DNA of 55,861 nucleotides from Saprospirales bacterium (GCA_002708985.1 PAPS01000005.1:19891-75751); one strand, 5' to 3'; counted from the stretch's first letter, positions 9,423 through 18,749 are shown. Numbers and translations are program-made. The notes: a model not told the origin generated them from the sequence alone.

Positions 9423-9941
9423 ATGAAGTCTACATCCTCGTCGTCTCATCAAATTTTAGATCGAAACCAGATTAATAAGAAGATTATGCGATTGGCCTAC
9501 CAGATCTGGGAGGATCATCATGAAGAAGAAATGATTCATGTCTTAGGTGTTTCAAAGGCTGGATCTACTTTAGCCAAAGAACTCTGTGATGCATTAAATT
9601 CCATTCGTGACGCTGCAAAACTTTCCGGGGTCATAACTTTAAATAAGTCCAATCCCTTGTTAAGTGAAATCACTTGTTCTTGTACTTTATCCCAGTTGGA
9701 AGACCAATCAGTGATTTGTGTTGATGACGTTTCGAATAGCGGAAGGACACTGTTTTATGCTTTGAGCATATTTCAAAGTATTTCAGTAAAATCTATTCGA
9801 ACGGCGGTCTTAGTTGAGCGACGGCATAAACGTTTCCCAATACACTCGGACTATGTCGGTCTATCGCTGAACACAACCATTCGAGAGCATATAGAAGTTG
9901 AATGTAGCGAGGAAGAGGTCCAGAGCGTGTGGTTACAATAA
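9423..9941 (+). CDS. Type I phosphoribosyltransferase, PyrR-like
   Basis: The 172-residue product has the PRPP-binding signature VICVDDVSNSGRT at about residues 98-110 and a following RTAVLVERRHKRFPIHSDYVG segment like that of PyrR-type proteins. It could be a uracil phosphoribosyltransferase, a regulator, or a paralogue of other specificity; the sequence does not decide. It is divergent from the iron-sulfur operon (110-base gap) and convergent with aroK. No in-frame upstream start was preferred over the ATG at 9423. Confidence 0.82.
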   Translation: MKSTSSSSHQILDRNQINKKIMRLAYQIWEDHHEEEMIHVLGVSKAGSTLAKELCDALNSIRDAAKLSGVITLNKSNPLLSEITCSCTLSQLEDQSVICVDDVSNSGRTLFYALSIFQSISVKSIRTAVLVERRHKRFPIHSDYVGLSLNTTIREHIEVECSEEEVQSVWLQ

Positions 9942-9967
9942 ATTCTAGAATTTAGGAAAGGATAAAT

Positions 9968-10507
9968 CTATGCCTTTATCCATGAGAAGAGGCTCTTTGC
10001 CAATGCCTTGTGGTCGTAAGGAAAGTCTACTTTATGATCAGCGAGATTATAATCGTCTTGCCTTGTTTCGTAGAGTTTACGCAACTTATCAATTGCTGAC
10101 TTATCCTCTAGATTTGAGGCAAGGGGTCGAGCTTTTTTTGATGTTCTAAGTCGGCCCAAGCATTGCTCAAAGGGCATATCAAGAAAGACGGTAAGTCCAT
10201 GGGCTTTTAGCAAAGGCCAGATCTCTTGATTACAAACTGTACCACCGCCTAAACTAATAATACCAGGTTGCGGTAAGAGGTTTGAAAGTGTTTCAAATTC
10301 AATGGCACGAAAGGCCCTCTCTCCATGTTTTAGAAAAATCTTAGGAATATTCATTCCCATTTCCTCTTCAATCATTACATCTAAATCTATAAAAGGCAGA
10401 TCTAAGCGTTTTGCTGCTTTCCTTCCATAGGACGACTTTCCGGAGGCCATAAAGCCCAGAAGAAAAATGGTTGGTGTTGTCTTTTGACTTATGAGGGGCT
10501 TCTCCAT
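9968..10507 (-). CDS. aroK: Shikimate kinase
   Basis: The enzyme phosphorylates shikimate in the chorismate (aromatic amino acid) pathway. It has 179 residues, normal length. Walker A lies in GFMASGKSS at residues 18-26, the DxD shikimate-binding segment is FIDLDVMIEEE, and the substrate-binding SLGGGTVC and RARPLAS-like lid (KKARPLASN) are present. Its 5' end overlaps the preceding lipoprotein gene by 19 bases, indicating translation coupling or at least co-transcription. Confidence 0.95.
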   Translation of the reverse strand: MEKPLISQKTTPTIFLLGFMASGKSSYGRKAAKRLDLPFIDLDVMIEEEMGMNIPKIFLKHGERAFRAIEFETLSNLLPQPGIISLGGGTVCNQEIWPLLKAHGLTVFLDMPFEQCLGRLRTSKKARPLASNLEDKSAIDKLRKLYETRQDDYNLADHKVDFPYDHKALAKSLFSWIKA

Positions 10508-11220
10508 TCGTTGACCTTTTGCTCAAAGGTGAGAAGATCGGGGGGAAAGTCCTCCTTAGTCAGCTTATCTTTAATTATGCCGTAGTCTAACACAAGCATT
10601 CCCAATTCACTATCAATAAGAGGAAAGAGAAAATCACGATGAGTAAAATTGATTTGCAAGCTGACTCCCAACGCTTCTTTCATTTCATAAGGATCCACCT
10701 CGGAATTATCGACATAGGCCACCACTTGAATTCCATTGTTTTTTGCCCATTGATGATATTGCTCGACTAGAAGCCAATAGACCTCATCTTGCGTTTGGAA
10801 ACTTGGTGCGATAATTATACAGGTTAAGCGGTCTGCATACAGATGCTCGACAAGTTTATTCATGCCAAATTCGTCCGATAAAGGAAGGTAGAGTTGTGCC
10901 GGAATCTCGTCGCTGTTTTGAAATGCTACCAAGGTGTCATATGTCCACTCTTTGCTATTATATTTTACCCAACCTCCATTATCGAAGTCTTCTCTCATGA
11001 TGGTGTCTTTGCCGAGTTTTTTATGGGTATATACAAAGGCTGAGTCATACGAAGCGGGCTTAGAAAAAATTAATTCTCTTAGGTTGGTTCCAATAGGGTA
11101 AAGGGAGGAATCTTTGGTATCGCTTTCGAATACTTCTTGCTCAGTGTTCGCATTCTTTTTACATGATGTGATCATTGAAAAGCAAAGAACAAAAACTGGG
11201 ATGATATAATGAGTTTTCAT
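10489..11220 (-). CDS. Lipoprotein of unknown function, downstream of DoxX-type protein
   Basis: A 243-residue protein with a lipoprotein signal peptide (lipobox MITSC, Cys at about residue 20). No catalytic motif was recognised. It is encoded 11 bases after a DoxX/BT_3928-type membrane protein, and such pairs are common in Bacteroidota, so the two probably act together in the envelope (inference). The central segment TCIIIAPSFQTQDEVYWLLVEQYHQWAKNNG resembles the thioredoxin-like C-terminus of the upstream protein in being about handling peptides or small molecules, but this is not certain. Confidence 0.7.
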   Translation of the reverse strand: MKTHYIIPVFVLCFSMITSCKKNANTEQEVFESDTKDSSLYPIGTNLRELIFSKPASYDSAFVYTHKKLGKDTIMREDFDNGGWVKYNSKEWTYDTLVAFQNSDEIPAQLYLPLSDEFGMNKLVEHLYADRLTCIIIAPSFQTQDEVYWLLVEQYHQWAKNNGIQVVAYVDNSEVDPYEMKEALGVSLQINFTHRDFLFPLIDSELGMLVLDYGIIKDKLTKEDFPPDLLTFEQKVNEWRSPS

Positions 11221-11231
11221 ATTGTGCTGAT

Positions 11232-12632
11232 TTACTTCAAGAGGTTTTCAAGATCCTTGGTCGTGGGATAGCTTGTGTGGTGATACTTGGCAAGGATAAC
11301 ACCATCTTTGAGTATGATTAACCCTGGATTTGCACGAATGGCGGTTTTAAGCACTTTGCCATCGGAAGCATAACATGGAAAACGAAGTTCTATTTCATGT
11401 TTGTCTTCGATCTCTTGCACTACATCTTGAGGGGTCTTAGCACCGCATTCGATGTAGGCATGCATTCTATGCGCTTTTTCATTAGCCCATATTGCAAGCT
11501 CATTGAGAGACTCCCACCGCTTTTTTGATGCTTTTAAGGGCTCTCCGGATGCAATCCATAAGGTGACTCCATTAAAGGTGAAATGTTCCTGGGATAAATC
11601 GTTTCCCATAGAATCTAAGGCGGAGAAGTCCAGTTCTGCTGGACTACCTTCCTTTACAAGTTCTTCCTGACGATCGAGAAAGGTCCATGTATTTGTATCG
11701 CTGTATGTCTCCCATTCGGTAGCGAACTCTTCATCGCTTAGAATTACCTTTTCGCCTGTTTCTTTATTTTTATAGCCAAATCCATAACGGTATTCGTCGG
11801 GAATACTCACGGTCTTCTCCCCGATGTCATTCCCTACTTTATAAGGTCTAAAATCAACAATTGGCAAGCCGAACATATAGTTTGAAAAGGCAAATAGAAA
11901 GCAGATTGCACTTACACTTATCAAGGTGACCCGTTGGTCTAGACCGTTCTTAATCATGGGTCTAATCTTAGAAGATAAAATCCATAAAATGCTGATAACA
12001 ATACATAATATAATATCCTTGTAAAAGGAGTCAATGGGTCTGAGTTTGATAAAATCTCCGAAGCAGCCGCAGTCGGAGGGCTCCCCGGTCTGTGCAGTAT
12101 ATCCTGTTAGGAAGGTGAAGAAGACTAGCATCGCAGCCGTTATGAGAATAACACTTCGTTTAAATATTCCAAGGAATAGAAGTACACCTAATACGACTTC
12201 CAGCACAACCATAAAGACGGCTGTAGGTATGCTAATTTTTTTAAGATTGCTAAACAATTGGGTATACCATATGTCACTTGGTGGAGCTTCACCGTGTTCT
12301 ACCAAATACGCCTCACTCATCTGCGCATCAAATGCGGTGTAGTAATCTTGCATTTTATAGGATGTCCCTAGAGGATCTATGATTTTTACCGCACCGGAGA
12401 AAATCAAAAGAATCGCTAGAAAGAAACGCAGAAAAAGAGACGTAAGATTGAGCAATCTAGCCTTCGTACTGTCGCTTTGGAAATCAATGGATGCTTTTTT
12501 TGCCATCCAAAAAGAATATACCGAAGTGATAAGAATAGCAACCAGAGCACAGCCACCAAAAATTTTAAGTACAAGGCCAAAAGTTGATTGATCTAGACTT
12601 GGGCTAGTAAGTAATAATATATCCGCGATCAT
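11232..12632 (-). CDS. DoxX/MauE-type membrane protein (BT_3928 family)
   Basis: The 466-residue protein has an N-terminal membrane part with a helix at about 15-37, then a four-helix DoxX/MauE-like region at about 65-215 (features FSGAVKIIDPLG, LEVVLGVLLFLGIFK, GEPSDCGCFGDFIK). The CGCFGD segment is typical of MauE-like proteins thought to handle thiol/disulfide chemistry. After a further membrane helix near 235-255, a C-terminal soluble domain ends in NPGLIILKDGVILAKYHHTSYP, a thioredoxin-fold-like ending. It heads a run with the downstream lipoprotein gene and aroK. Confidence 0.8.
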   Translation of the reverse strand: MIADILLLTSPSLDQSTFGLVLKIFGGCALVAILITSVYSFWMAKKASIDFQSDSTKARLLNLTSLFLRFFLAILLIFSGAVKIIDPLGTSYKMQDYYTAFDAQMSEAYLVEHGEAPPSDIWYTQLFSNLKKISIPTAVFMVVLEVVLGVLLFLGIFKRSVILITAAMLVFFTFLTGYTAQTGEPSDCGCFGDFIKLRPIDSFYKDIILCIVISILWILSSKIRPMIKNGLDQRVTLISVSAICFLFAFSNYMFGLPIVDFRPYKVGNDIGEKTVSIPDEYRYGFGYKNKETGEKVILSDEEFATEWETYSDTNTWTFLDRQEELVKEGSPAELDFSALDSMGNDLSQEHFTFNGVTLWIASGEPLKASKKRWESLNELAIWANEKAHRMHAYIECGAKTPQDVVQEIEDKHEIELRFPCYASDGKVLKTAIRANPGLIILKDGVILAKYHHTSYPTTKDLENLLK

Positions 12633-12707
12633 CTTTCAAAAATACGATTGAAATGGTAGCTAACTACTTCAATTAATGTAAAAGAATGTGAAAACAACAG
12701 CACAGAA

Positions 12708-13256
12708 TTATGCCCCTTCATCCAAGCGAATCAATGCAAAAATAGAGTAGTTTGCAATGTCTGAATAGTGTCCTTCAGGCCCTTCGCTAATGGCAGTAGA
12801 TCCCTGATTGTCCTCGATTTGACGAAGCCGTTGAAGTTTGGTTAGCACCATATCGGTATATGACGAAATACGCATTTCTCTCCATGCTTCCCCATAGTCA
12901 CGATTTTTCCGCATCATGAGGGCTTTTACTTCTGCCATTGTCTTATCATACAATGCCAAAGCATGAGATGATTCAAGCTCCAATTCCTCGTCATTTTGAT
13001 GATGCTGAATGATGGCCATAATAGCATAATTAACCATAGCCATCCATTCTTCATATACACCCTCCTCTACGAGATGGGTACCCGTTTCCTCAATTGTTCG
13101 AATGCGTTTAGCCTTGATGTAAAGCTGATCGGTTAGGGTCGCCGTCCGCATAACACGCCAAGAGGTGCCGTAGTCTTTTGTTTTGAGTGAAAAGATGTGG
13201 CGACATTTTGAAATCACCGCATCGAATTGACTTGATGTATCTTTGGCAAAATCCAT
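12708..13256 (-). CDS. DUF1599 (nucleotide-modification-associated domain 1) protein, two tandem copies
   Basis: From the ATG at 13256 the product is 182 residues (the longer frame would need a TTG at 13295 inside the divergent folP). It contains two DUF1599 repeats: KTKDYGTSWRVMRTATLTDQLYIKAKRIRTIEE in the first half and RKNRDYGEAWREMRISSYTDMVLTKLQRLRQIED in the second. The family is all-helical and related to domains found with nucleotide modification; its cellular role in Bacteroidota is unknown. Placement divergent from folP and next to the DoxX-type gene is a conserved Bacteroidota arrangement. Confidence 0.85.
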   Translation of the reverse strand: MDFAKDTSSQFDAVISKCRHIFSLKTKDYGTSWRVMRTATLTDQLYIKAKRIRTIEETGTHLVEEGVYEEWMAMVNYAIMAIIQHHQNDEELELESSHALALYDKTMAEVKALMMRKNRDYGEAWREMRISSYTDMVLTKLQRLRQIEDNQGSTAISEGPEGHYSDIANYSIFALIRLDEGA

Positions 13257-13270
13257 AAGACAAATATACC

Positions 13271-14134
13271 TTGAAATCTTCACTGCCTTTTCCAAGTCAA
13301 TCTTTTAATATCAACGGGAGACCTGTTGAACTTGATCGACCGGTGGTATTGGGAATTCTCAATGTGACACCGGATAGTTTTTACGCTGATTCGCGCAGCA
13401 TGTCGATTGATAAGCTCATCATTAAAGCGGATGAGATGGTAGCTGATGGAGCTTGGGCATTAGATGTTGGAGGAATGAGCAGTCGCCCAGGAGCTTCTAT
13501 AATTTCCCATGAAGAGGAGTGGTCTAGAATTAGCGATGTATTATCTGAGCTGCAGCCATTAAGAAGAAAAGTATTGATCAGCCTGGATACTTTACATGCC
13601 TCTACCGCAACAAAGGCATTAGACCTGGGTTGGGTCGATATCATCAATGACATCAGTGGAGGACATTATGATCACGGTATGCATCAGGTAGTGGCGCAAG
13701 CAAAGGTTCCCTATATCCTAATGGATATGCCTGGCACGCCTAAGACGATGCAAGATCAATTAAATGAATCGGCTGACATTGTATCCGATGTGGTCGGGCG
13801 GTTAAAGCGTTTAATTGAAAAAGCACATAAGGCAGGAATCAACGATGTTATCATGGATGTAGGTTTTGGTTTTGGCAAAACACTATCCCAAAATTTCACA
13901 TTGCTCGATTCGCTCGATACGATTAAAGAACATTTGGATTATCCAGTCTGTGTAGGGGTTTCTAGAAAATCAATGATTACCAAAACATTGTCCATTGACT
14001 CAACACAAGCGCTCAATGGGACGACTGTGCTTCATACTGTGGCATTGTCCAAGGGGACAACGATGCTTCGCTGTCATGATGTGCGACCGGCAGTAGAGGC
14101 AATTGAACTGCTGCATTCGCTAAAAAAAAAGTAG
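13271..14134 (+). CDS. folP: Dihydropteroate synthase
   Basis: The enzyme joins p-aminobenzoate to the pterin pyrophosphate in folate synthesis. It has 287 residues. Seen: LGILNVTPDSFYADSR near residues 28-43, DVGGMSSRPGA near 72-82, INDISGGHYD near 125-134, DVGFGFGKT near 197-205 and VGVSRKSMI near 228-236, all family hallmarks. The start is probably TTG at 13271: an in-frame stop lies at 13256-13258 and no ATG occurs between that stop and the first conserved residues. Only 14 bases separate it from the start of the divergent DUF1599 gene. Confidence 0.95.
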   Translation: MKSSLPFPSQSFNINGRPVELDRPVVLGILNVTPDSFYADSRSMSIDKLIIKADEMVADGAWALDVGGMSSRPGASIISHEEEWSRISDVLSELQPLRRKVLISLDTLHASTATKALDLGWVDIINDISGGHYDHGMHQVVAQAKVPYILMDMPGTPKTMQDQLNESADIVSDVVGRLKRLIEKAHKAGINDVIMDVGFGFGKTLSQNFTLLDSLDTIKEHLDYPVCVGVSRKSMITKTLSIDSTQALNGTTVLHTVALSKGTTMLRCHDVRPAVEAIELLHSLKKK

Positions 14135-14143
14135 TTTAGATTC

Positions 14144-14950
14144 ATGCTAGCTTTGCAATACCAAGAATTATATGATTTCGGGTGGTTTACGCTTCGATGG
14201 ATCGACTTGCTTGACCTTGGTATTACCACGCTTCTAGTCTATCAAGTCTACAAATTACTGCGCGGTTCTATTGCAATTAATCTTTTCTTGGGCGTGCTCA
14301 GTATATATGCTTTTTGGACGGTCATTCGGTATTTGGATATGCGGCTTCTCGATGCGATTCTGAGGCAGTTTCTCGGGCTAGGGGTTATCGCCTTTATTAT
14401 TTTGTTCCAACCTGAGCTTCGCCAGTTTTTGTTGTTCTTAGGACGGGGGCGACAGTTTTCTGAAAATAGATTGTGGCGCAAGTATGTTGCAAAGGATGAG
14501 TCAGATGGGATGGACCAAGCCTTAATGGAGGTGGTTCAGGCCATGAAGCGGATGGCAGAGCATAAAATCGGTGCCCTGATTTGCCTGGAAAAAGGAAGTC
14601 CCATAAATTTTGTTGAAGAAACTGGCGTTCCAATTGATGCGGAGATATCTCACTCTTTACTGGAATCCATTTTTACCAAAAACAGCGCCTTGCACGACGG
14701 GGCTGTAGTCATTTTTGAAGGCCGTATTCGTGCTGCACGATGTACATTACCCGTAACCAATAAATCGATAGAGCCCGATTATTTAGGCATTCGCCATAGA
14801 GCAGCTGTCGGAGTATCTGAGCGAAGCGACGCGGTCTGCCTCATTGTATCTGAGGAGACGGGTGCTATGTCAATTGCGCATGAAGGTAAGCTGGAATATA
14901 ATGTCTCACCTGACCAGCTTTACAAAGCCATTGTAGCTCACTTAAAGTAG
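14144..14950 (+). CDS. cdaA: Diadenylate cyclase (c-di-AMP synthase)
   Basis: CdaA makes cyclic di-AMP from two ATP. The 268-residue protein has three N-terminal membrane helices at about 20-40, 42-63 and 75-98, then the DAC domain. The two signature motifs are present: DGA at residues 185-187 (SALHDGAVVIFEG) and RHR at 217-219 (GIRHRAAVGVSERSDA). Full family length and motifs suggest an active enzyme. It follows folP by 9 bases, the usual Bacteroidota arrangement, in contrast to the cdaA-cdaR-glmM order of Firmicutes. Confidence 0.95.
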   Translation: MLALQYQELYDFGWFTLRWIDLLDLGITTLLVYQVYKLLRGSIAINLFLGVLSIYAFWTVIRYLDMRLLDAILRQFLGLGVIAFIILFQPELRQFLLFLGRGRQFSENRLWRKYVAKDESDGMDQALMEVVQAMKRMAEHKIGALICLEKGSPINFVEETGVPIDAEISHSLLESIFTKNSALHDGAVVIFEGRIRAARCTLPVTNKSIEPDYLGIRHRAAVGVSERSDAVCLIVSEETGAMSIAHEGKLEYNVSPDQLYKAIVAHLK

Positions 14951-14953
14951 CCT

Positions 14954-16069
14954 TTATACTCCCGTAACTTGAATTGTGTTAAGCACAGTGTTCACCATCT
15001 CAGGTGCGTTATTTGGGTTGAGTATGGTTACATGACCCATTTTTCTTCCGGGTTTTGATAGTAATTTTCCGTACCAGTGTAAATGGACATCAGGCATCGT
15101 GCTGAGATCATCCAACCCTTTGATTTTGGCCTTTCCTATCTTTCCACTGCCAATTATATTAACCATTATGGCAGGTGAATTGATTCGTATGTTAGGTATG
15201 GATAAATCGAGTAGGACGCGCAGATGCAATTCAAATTGCGATAGACTTAAGGATTCGATAGTGGCATGCCCTGAATTATGCGTCCTTGGGGCTGTTTCAT
15301 TCACCACAAGACGTCCATCCTCTAAAAGGAACATCTCTACAGCAAAAATACCCGGGCTATCCAGCGCCTCAACAACCTGAATTGCTAGTTGTTTAGCCTG
15401 CTTTTGAATAGTCCTGTCTAGGCTTGACGGCATTTGAAGATGACTCACTAGGTTGTAGGTAGGGTCAAAAACCATTTCACATTCAGGGAGGGCTATGCAT
15501 TGACCAGACGGACTTCGTCCAACAATAACTGCGATTTCTGTTTGGATTTTGGCGGCCTCTTCTACCAAAGAAGGTTCAGTAAACCACTCTTTTAAGTCAT
15601 CTTTTGATCTTAAGACTTGGACTCCTTTTCCATCATAACCACCTTGACGCATTTTTTGCACGAAGGGCATCTCAAATGGCAAATCTTTGGGCTTCTCTGA
15701 ATCCATGAGTTTGTAGGGCATGGTGGGAATGCTATGCTTCGAATAGCACTGTTTCTGCAACCCTTTATCGCGAATCGTTTCAATAGTATCAGGGCTAGGT
15801 ATAACTTGAATGCCTTCTTCTTGAAGTTTTCTAAGCGCTTCTGTATTAACCGCTTCGATTTCAATACTGACTATATCGCATGATCTTCCGAAAGCCATTA
15901 CATCTTCAAAATTCATAGGGTCGCCTTCCACAATATCCCGGCAAATACTACCGCAAGGTCCATTGATATCCTTATCTAGAAATTTTAGGTTAACGGGGTA
16001 GTTCGCTGCTTGTTGGAAGAGCATTCGACCTAGTTGTCCTCCGCCTAGAATACCTATTGTTGTGTTCAT
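14954..16069 (-). CDS. purK: 5-(carboxyamino)imidazole ribonucleotide synthase
   Basis: PurK carboxylates aminoimidazole ribonucleotide using ATP and bicarbonate in purine synthesis. It has 371 residues with the ATP-grasp layout: N-terminal GILGGGQLGRMLFQQAA at residues 5-21, MPFVQKMRQGGYDGKGVQVL near 134-153, GIFAVEMFLLEDGRLVVNETAPRTHNSGHATIE near 240-272. Its 5' end overlaps coaE by 4 bases, so the two are translationally linked. It is convergent with cdaA. Confidence 0.95.
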   Translation of the reverse strand: MNTTIGILGGGQLGRMLFQQAANYPVNLKFLDKDINGPCGSICRDIVEGDPMNFEDVMAFGRSCDIVSIEIEAVNTEALRKLQEEGIQVIPSPDTIETIRDKGLQKQCYSKHSIPTMPYKLMDSEKPKDLPFEMPFVQKMRQGGYDGKGVQVLRSKDDLKEWFTEPSLVEEAAKIQTEIAVIVGRSPSGQCIALPECEMVFDPTYNLVSHLQMPSSLDRTIQKQAKQLAIQVVEALDSPGIFAVEMFLLEDGRLVVNETAPRTHNSGHATIESLSLSQFELHLRVLLDLSIPNIRINSPAIMVNIIGSGKIGKAKIKGLDDLSTMPDVHLHWYGKLLSKPGRKMGHVTILNPNNAPEMVNTVLNTIQVTGV

Positions 16070-16662
16070 CCAACCACCATTTCGGAGAAAAACTGATGCA
16101 TTTTCTGCACCCAGTGCTTCATATCTTGATGGCCATCATTATTCAAAATCATGTGTGACTGAGCCATTTTTTCTTCATCGCTTAGTTGATGATCCATGCG
16201 AGATTCTACTGCTTCTTTGGATATATTATCGCGTTGCATCACGCGAAGAATACGAACGTCTTTTGGCGCATGTACAAGGATTACTCTATCGAATTTTCCC
16301 TGTTGCTCTGTCTCGAAAATAAGCGCCGCCTCTTTGATTGCGTAAGGCTGATCTTTTTGTTGAGCAAACCATCTTTCCGAATCTCGTCCTACTGCTGGAT
16401 GCACAATATCATTGAGTTTCTTAAGATTGGCTGCACTGTTGAATACCAAGCTAGCAAGGTAACTTCTATTTAGACTTCCTTGGCTGTAGCACTCTGATCC
16501 AAAATGCTGGATGACTTGTCTTCGTAGCGCATCGTCTTCATTGAGCAGGCGCTTAGCCTCGCTATCCGCCTTATAAATGGGAATGCCATGTTCTGTGAAC
16601 AAATCAGCGATGTAGGACTTACCGCTTCCAATTCCTCCAGTTAATGCGATACGCAATGGCAT
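16066..16662 (-). CDS. coaE: Dephospho-CoA kinase
   Basis: The enzyme carries out the last step of coenzyme A synthesis. The 198-residue product has Walker A GGIGSGKSYIADLF at residues 9-22, YKADSEAKRLL near 31, and the conserved RDNISKEAVESRMDHQLSDEEK region near 143-164. It lies 49 bases after yajC in the same direction; coaE next to yajC is common in Bacteroidota. Confidence 0.95.
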   Translation of the reverse strand: MPLRIALTGGIGSGKSYIADLFTEHGIPIYKADSEAKRLLNEDDALRRQVIQHFGSECYSQGSLNRSYLASLVFNSAANLKKLNDIVHPAVGRDSERWFAQQKDQPYAIKEAALIFETEQQGKFDRVILVHAPKDVRILRVMQRDNISKEAVESRMDHQLSDEEKMAQSHMILNNDGHQDMKHWVQKMHQFFSEMVVG

Positions 16663-16711
16663 GGTATAAAGGTAGTATATGTCTTACAGAATGTGAAGAA
16701 GAATCGATGGA

Positions 16712-16999
16712 TTACTTACTGTAATGCTTTTGTGTAAGATCCATTGATACGGCAATTCGATCAATTTTGATGGATGTATTGCTATCAATCTCTAGTTTCA
16801 ACGTGCCTTTGTCTTTGTCAAGGCTTACAACTTTGCCATGGATACCTGTACTTGTGACGACTTTCTGCCCTTTGCTCAAATCATCGACAAATTTTTCCTC
16901 TTTTTTTGCCTTTTTTTGTTGAGGGCGTATCATAAAGAAGTAGAATACACCAATCATGGCAAAAATGATAAATGAAAATGTTGGATCGCCGAAATTCAT
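16712..16999 (-). CDS. yajC: Preprotein translocase subunit YajC
   Basis: A 95-residue protein with one membrane helix at about residues 5-22 followed by the signature FMIRPQQKKAKKEEKF. The C-terminal small domain has the GQKVVTSTGIHGKVVSLDKDKG pattern of the family. YajC accompanies SecDF in the Sec translocon. It sits between a DUF1573 lipoprotein gene (30-base gap) and coaE. Confidence 0.94.
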   Translation of the reverse strand: MNFGDPTFSFIIFAMIGVFYFFMIRPQQKKAKKEEKFVDDLSKGQKVVTSTGIHGKVVSLDKDKGTLKLEIDSNTSIKIDRIAVSMDLTQKHYSK

Positions 17000-17029
17000 A
17001 GTTGGATATTTAATGTGTTGAATGGATTT

Positions 17030-17503
17030 TTAATTGGTAGCAACAGAGTCATTTTGAATCGTTACTGAGTCCGAGAGCATCTCGTCTAACGCTGGACTAG
17101 TTGGGATTGAATCAGCTAATTGGCCAATACCATATCCTGTGAAGCTTATCTCAAACATTCCACCTTCAACATTGGCGTAAACTTCTGCAGACTTTTGAAA
17201 ACTATCATTTTCGAGAACTACATTATAGTTGAGCGTGATTTCTCCTGATTTTCCCGGTTCGATGGGTTCTTCTGTGAAGGTGCCCACCGTGCATGAACAA
17301 CCAGGTTCTACGCGTTTGATTAAAAGATTGTTGTCTCCCGTGTTGTTAATGGTGTAGGCAATTGATAACGAGTCACCAACATTGTGACTTCCAAGCTCTT
17401 TATTGGCCCCACCAAATTCATCTTCCACAATTTCAAGGGTCGTCTTAGAACCGCATGAAGAAAGAATACCAGTAAGCAAAAGAAGGAAAACGAAGTTTTT
17501 CAT
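17030..17503 (-). CDS. DUF1573 lipoprotein
   Basis: From the ATG at 17503 the product is 157 residues, starting with a lipoprotein signal peptide (MKNFVFLLLLTGILSSC, lipobox LSSC). A frame extension to TTG at 17524 is less likely. The body matches DUF1573: IKRVEPGCSCTVGTFTEEPIEPGKSGEI, with the conserved paired cysteines, in an immunoglobulin-like fold found at the envelope. Its function is unknown. The DUF1573-yajC-coaE order is a common Bacteroidota arrangement. Confidence 0.88.
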   Translation of the reverse strand: MKNFVFLLLLTGILSSCGSKTTLEIVEDEFGGANKELGSHNVGDSLSIAYTINNTGDNNLLIKRVEPGCSCTVGTFTEEPIEPGKSGEITLNYNVVLENDSFQKSAEVYANVEGGMFEISFTGYGIGQLADSIPTSPALDEMLSDSVTIQNDSVATN

Positions 17504-17545
17504 AATAAATGGATTACCTTTCAAATATACATAGGGTAAGACGAA

Positions 17546-18706
17546 CTATTGGCCAAGCGCTTCAAAGAACTTTGAAAAAATAGCGGTGTTTTCATACACT
17601 CCCCCAAAATAATTAGCCCCTGGTCCATAGGCAAAAACGGGTATCAAAGTGGCCGTATGTCCACCTGTCGAAAAAGTTGGGCTTATCTCACCATATCCTG
17701 ACATAGATTTGCCATCTCCAGATAATGAGAACCCCCCGGTTTCGTGATCAGCCGTCACAACAACAAGGGTATTGCCATGCTTCTCAGCATAATCTAGTGC
17801 TACTCCAATAGCCTTATCGAAATCCAGTACTTCTTGAATCACATAGTCTCCATTGTTTTCATGACCTCCCCAATCAATCTGTGATCCTTCGACCATAAGG
17901 AAGAATGACTTTTCGGATTGTGTAAAGTATTCAAGAGCTTCAGCTGTAGCATTCGGTAAAAAGTCATCACGCCCTTCATGTTTTGCTAGAAGACCGTCGT
18001 TAGCAAGTAAGTAACCAACCCGTTTGCTGTGATCAGCACTTCCAAGACTATCCATCCCAACCGAGAAGCCATAATGATTTAGCGAGTCGACGTAGTTCAC
18101 GGAATCTGGCCTATTCATAAACCACTTTTGCCCGCCACCAGCAAAAAAGGAGATGTTGCTGTAGACCAAGCTTTTTGCGATATCATATTGCTGACTTCGT
18201 TTGGCGACATGAGCATAAAATGAGGCTGGTGTTGCATGGGTGATGCCCGAAGTGGAGATGACCCCACTTTGCCATCCTTGTGTTTCCAAAATCTCGTTAA
18301 CCGTTTGAACGGCTTCGCCTTGCATATCCACTCCTATGGCTCCGTTGTAGGATTTTTGACCAATGGAAAATGCCGTAGCTCCTGCACCGGAATCCGTGAT
18401 TCGGTCAGATCCTGAGGTGGTATTGATAAGACCTAGTATGGGAAAGCGAGAGAAATTGGGCTTTATGCCCTCTTCGCCATAAAAGTATGCTGCACTGACT
18501 TGAGAGGTACCCATTCCATCTCCGATTAAGAAAATGATATTCATGGGTGTTTCAGCCGAAGATTTAAGTGGATTAGTAGTCTCCTCACTTTGGGCGCCCT
18601 CTTTTTCCTCAATACTGATCTCCGTTGAATCTGCACAGGCGCCTAGGATTAGGGATGGATATAAGATCACTGCAAAGGGATGGATAAACTTATTCAATGC
18701 TTTCAT
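17546..18706 (-). CDS. Alkaline phosphatase, lipoprotein
   Basis: The 386-residue protein begins with a lipoprotein signal (lipobox LGAC, Cys24). It has the alkaline phosphatase core: FLIGDGMGTSQVSAA with metal ligand Asp63, the nucleophile Ser106 in TDSGAGATAF, the VEGSQIDWGGHENN metal site near residues 270-283, and VVTADHETGGFSLSG near 312-326. It releases phosphate from monoesters outside the inner membrane. No Pho box was recognised, but a perfect 17-bp palindrome lies 44 bases upstream of the start. Confidence 0.93.
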   Translation of the reverse strand: MKALNKFIHPFAVILYPSLILGACADSTEISIEEKEGAQSEETTNPLKSSAETPMNIIFLIGDGMGTSQVSAAYFYGEEGIKPNFSRFPILGLINTTSGSDRITDSGAGATAFSIGQKSYNGAIGVDMQGEAVQTVNEILETQGWQSGVISTSGITHATPASFYAHVAKRSQQYDIAKSLVYSNISFFAGGGQKWFMNRPDSVNYVDSLNHYGFSVGMDSLGSADHSKRVGYLLANDGLLAKHEGRDDFLPNATAEALEYFTQSEKSFFLMVEGSQIDWGGHENNGDYVIQEVLDFDKAIGVALDYAEKHGNTLVVVTADHETGGFSLSGDGKSMSGYGEISPTFSTGGHTATLIPVFAYGPGANYFGGVYENTAIFSKFFEALGQ

Positions 18707-18749
18707 ATTATTGATTTAAGATGGTGATAATGATAATTCCTTTAATATA

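Noticed and set aside
12637-12644. Promoter -7 motif (CAAAAATA on plus) before the DoxX-type gene
   Set aside because: It lies only 5 bases from the start codon and no TTG is at the right distance, so it is unlikely to be the promoter.
13257-13295. Upstream start of the DUF1599 gene at TTG 13295
   Set aside because: It would overlap folP and adds non-conserved residues; ATG 13256 fits the family better.
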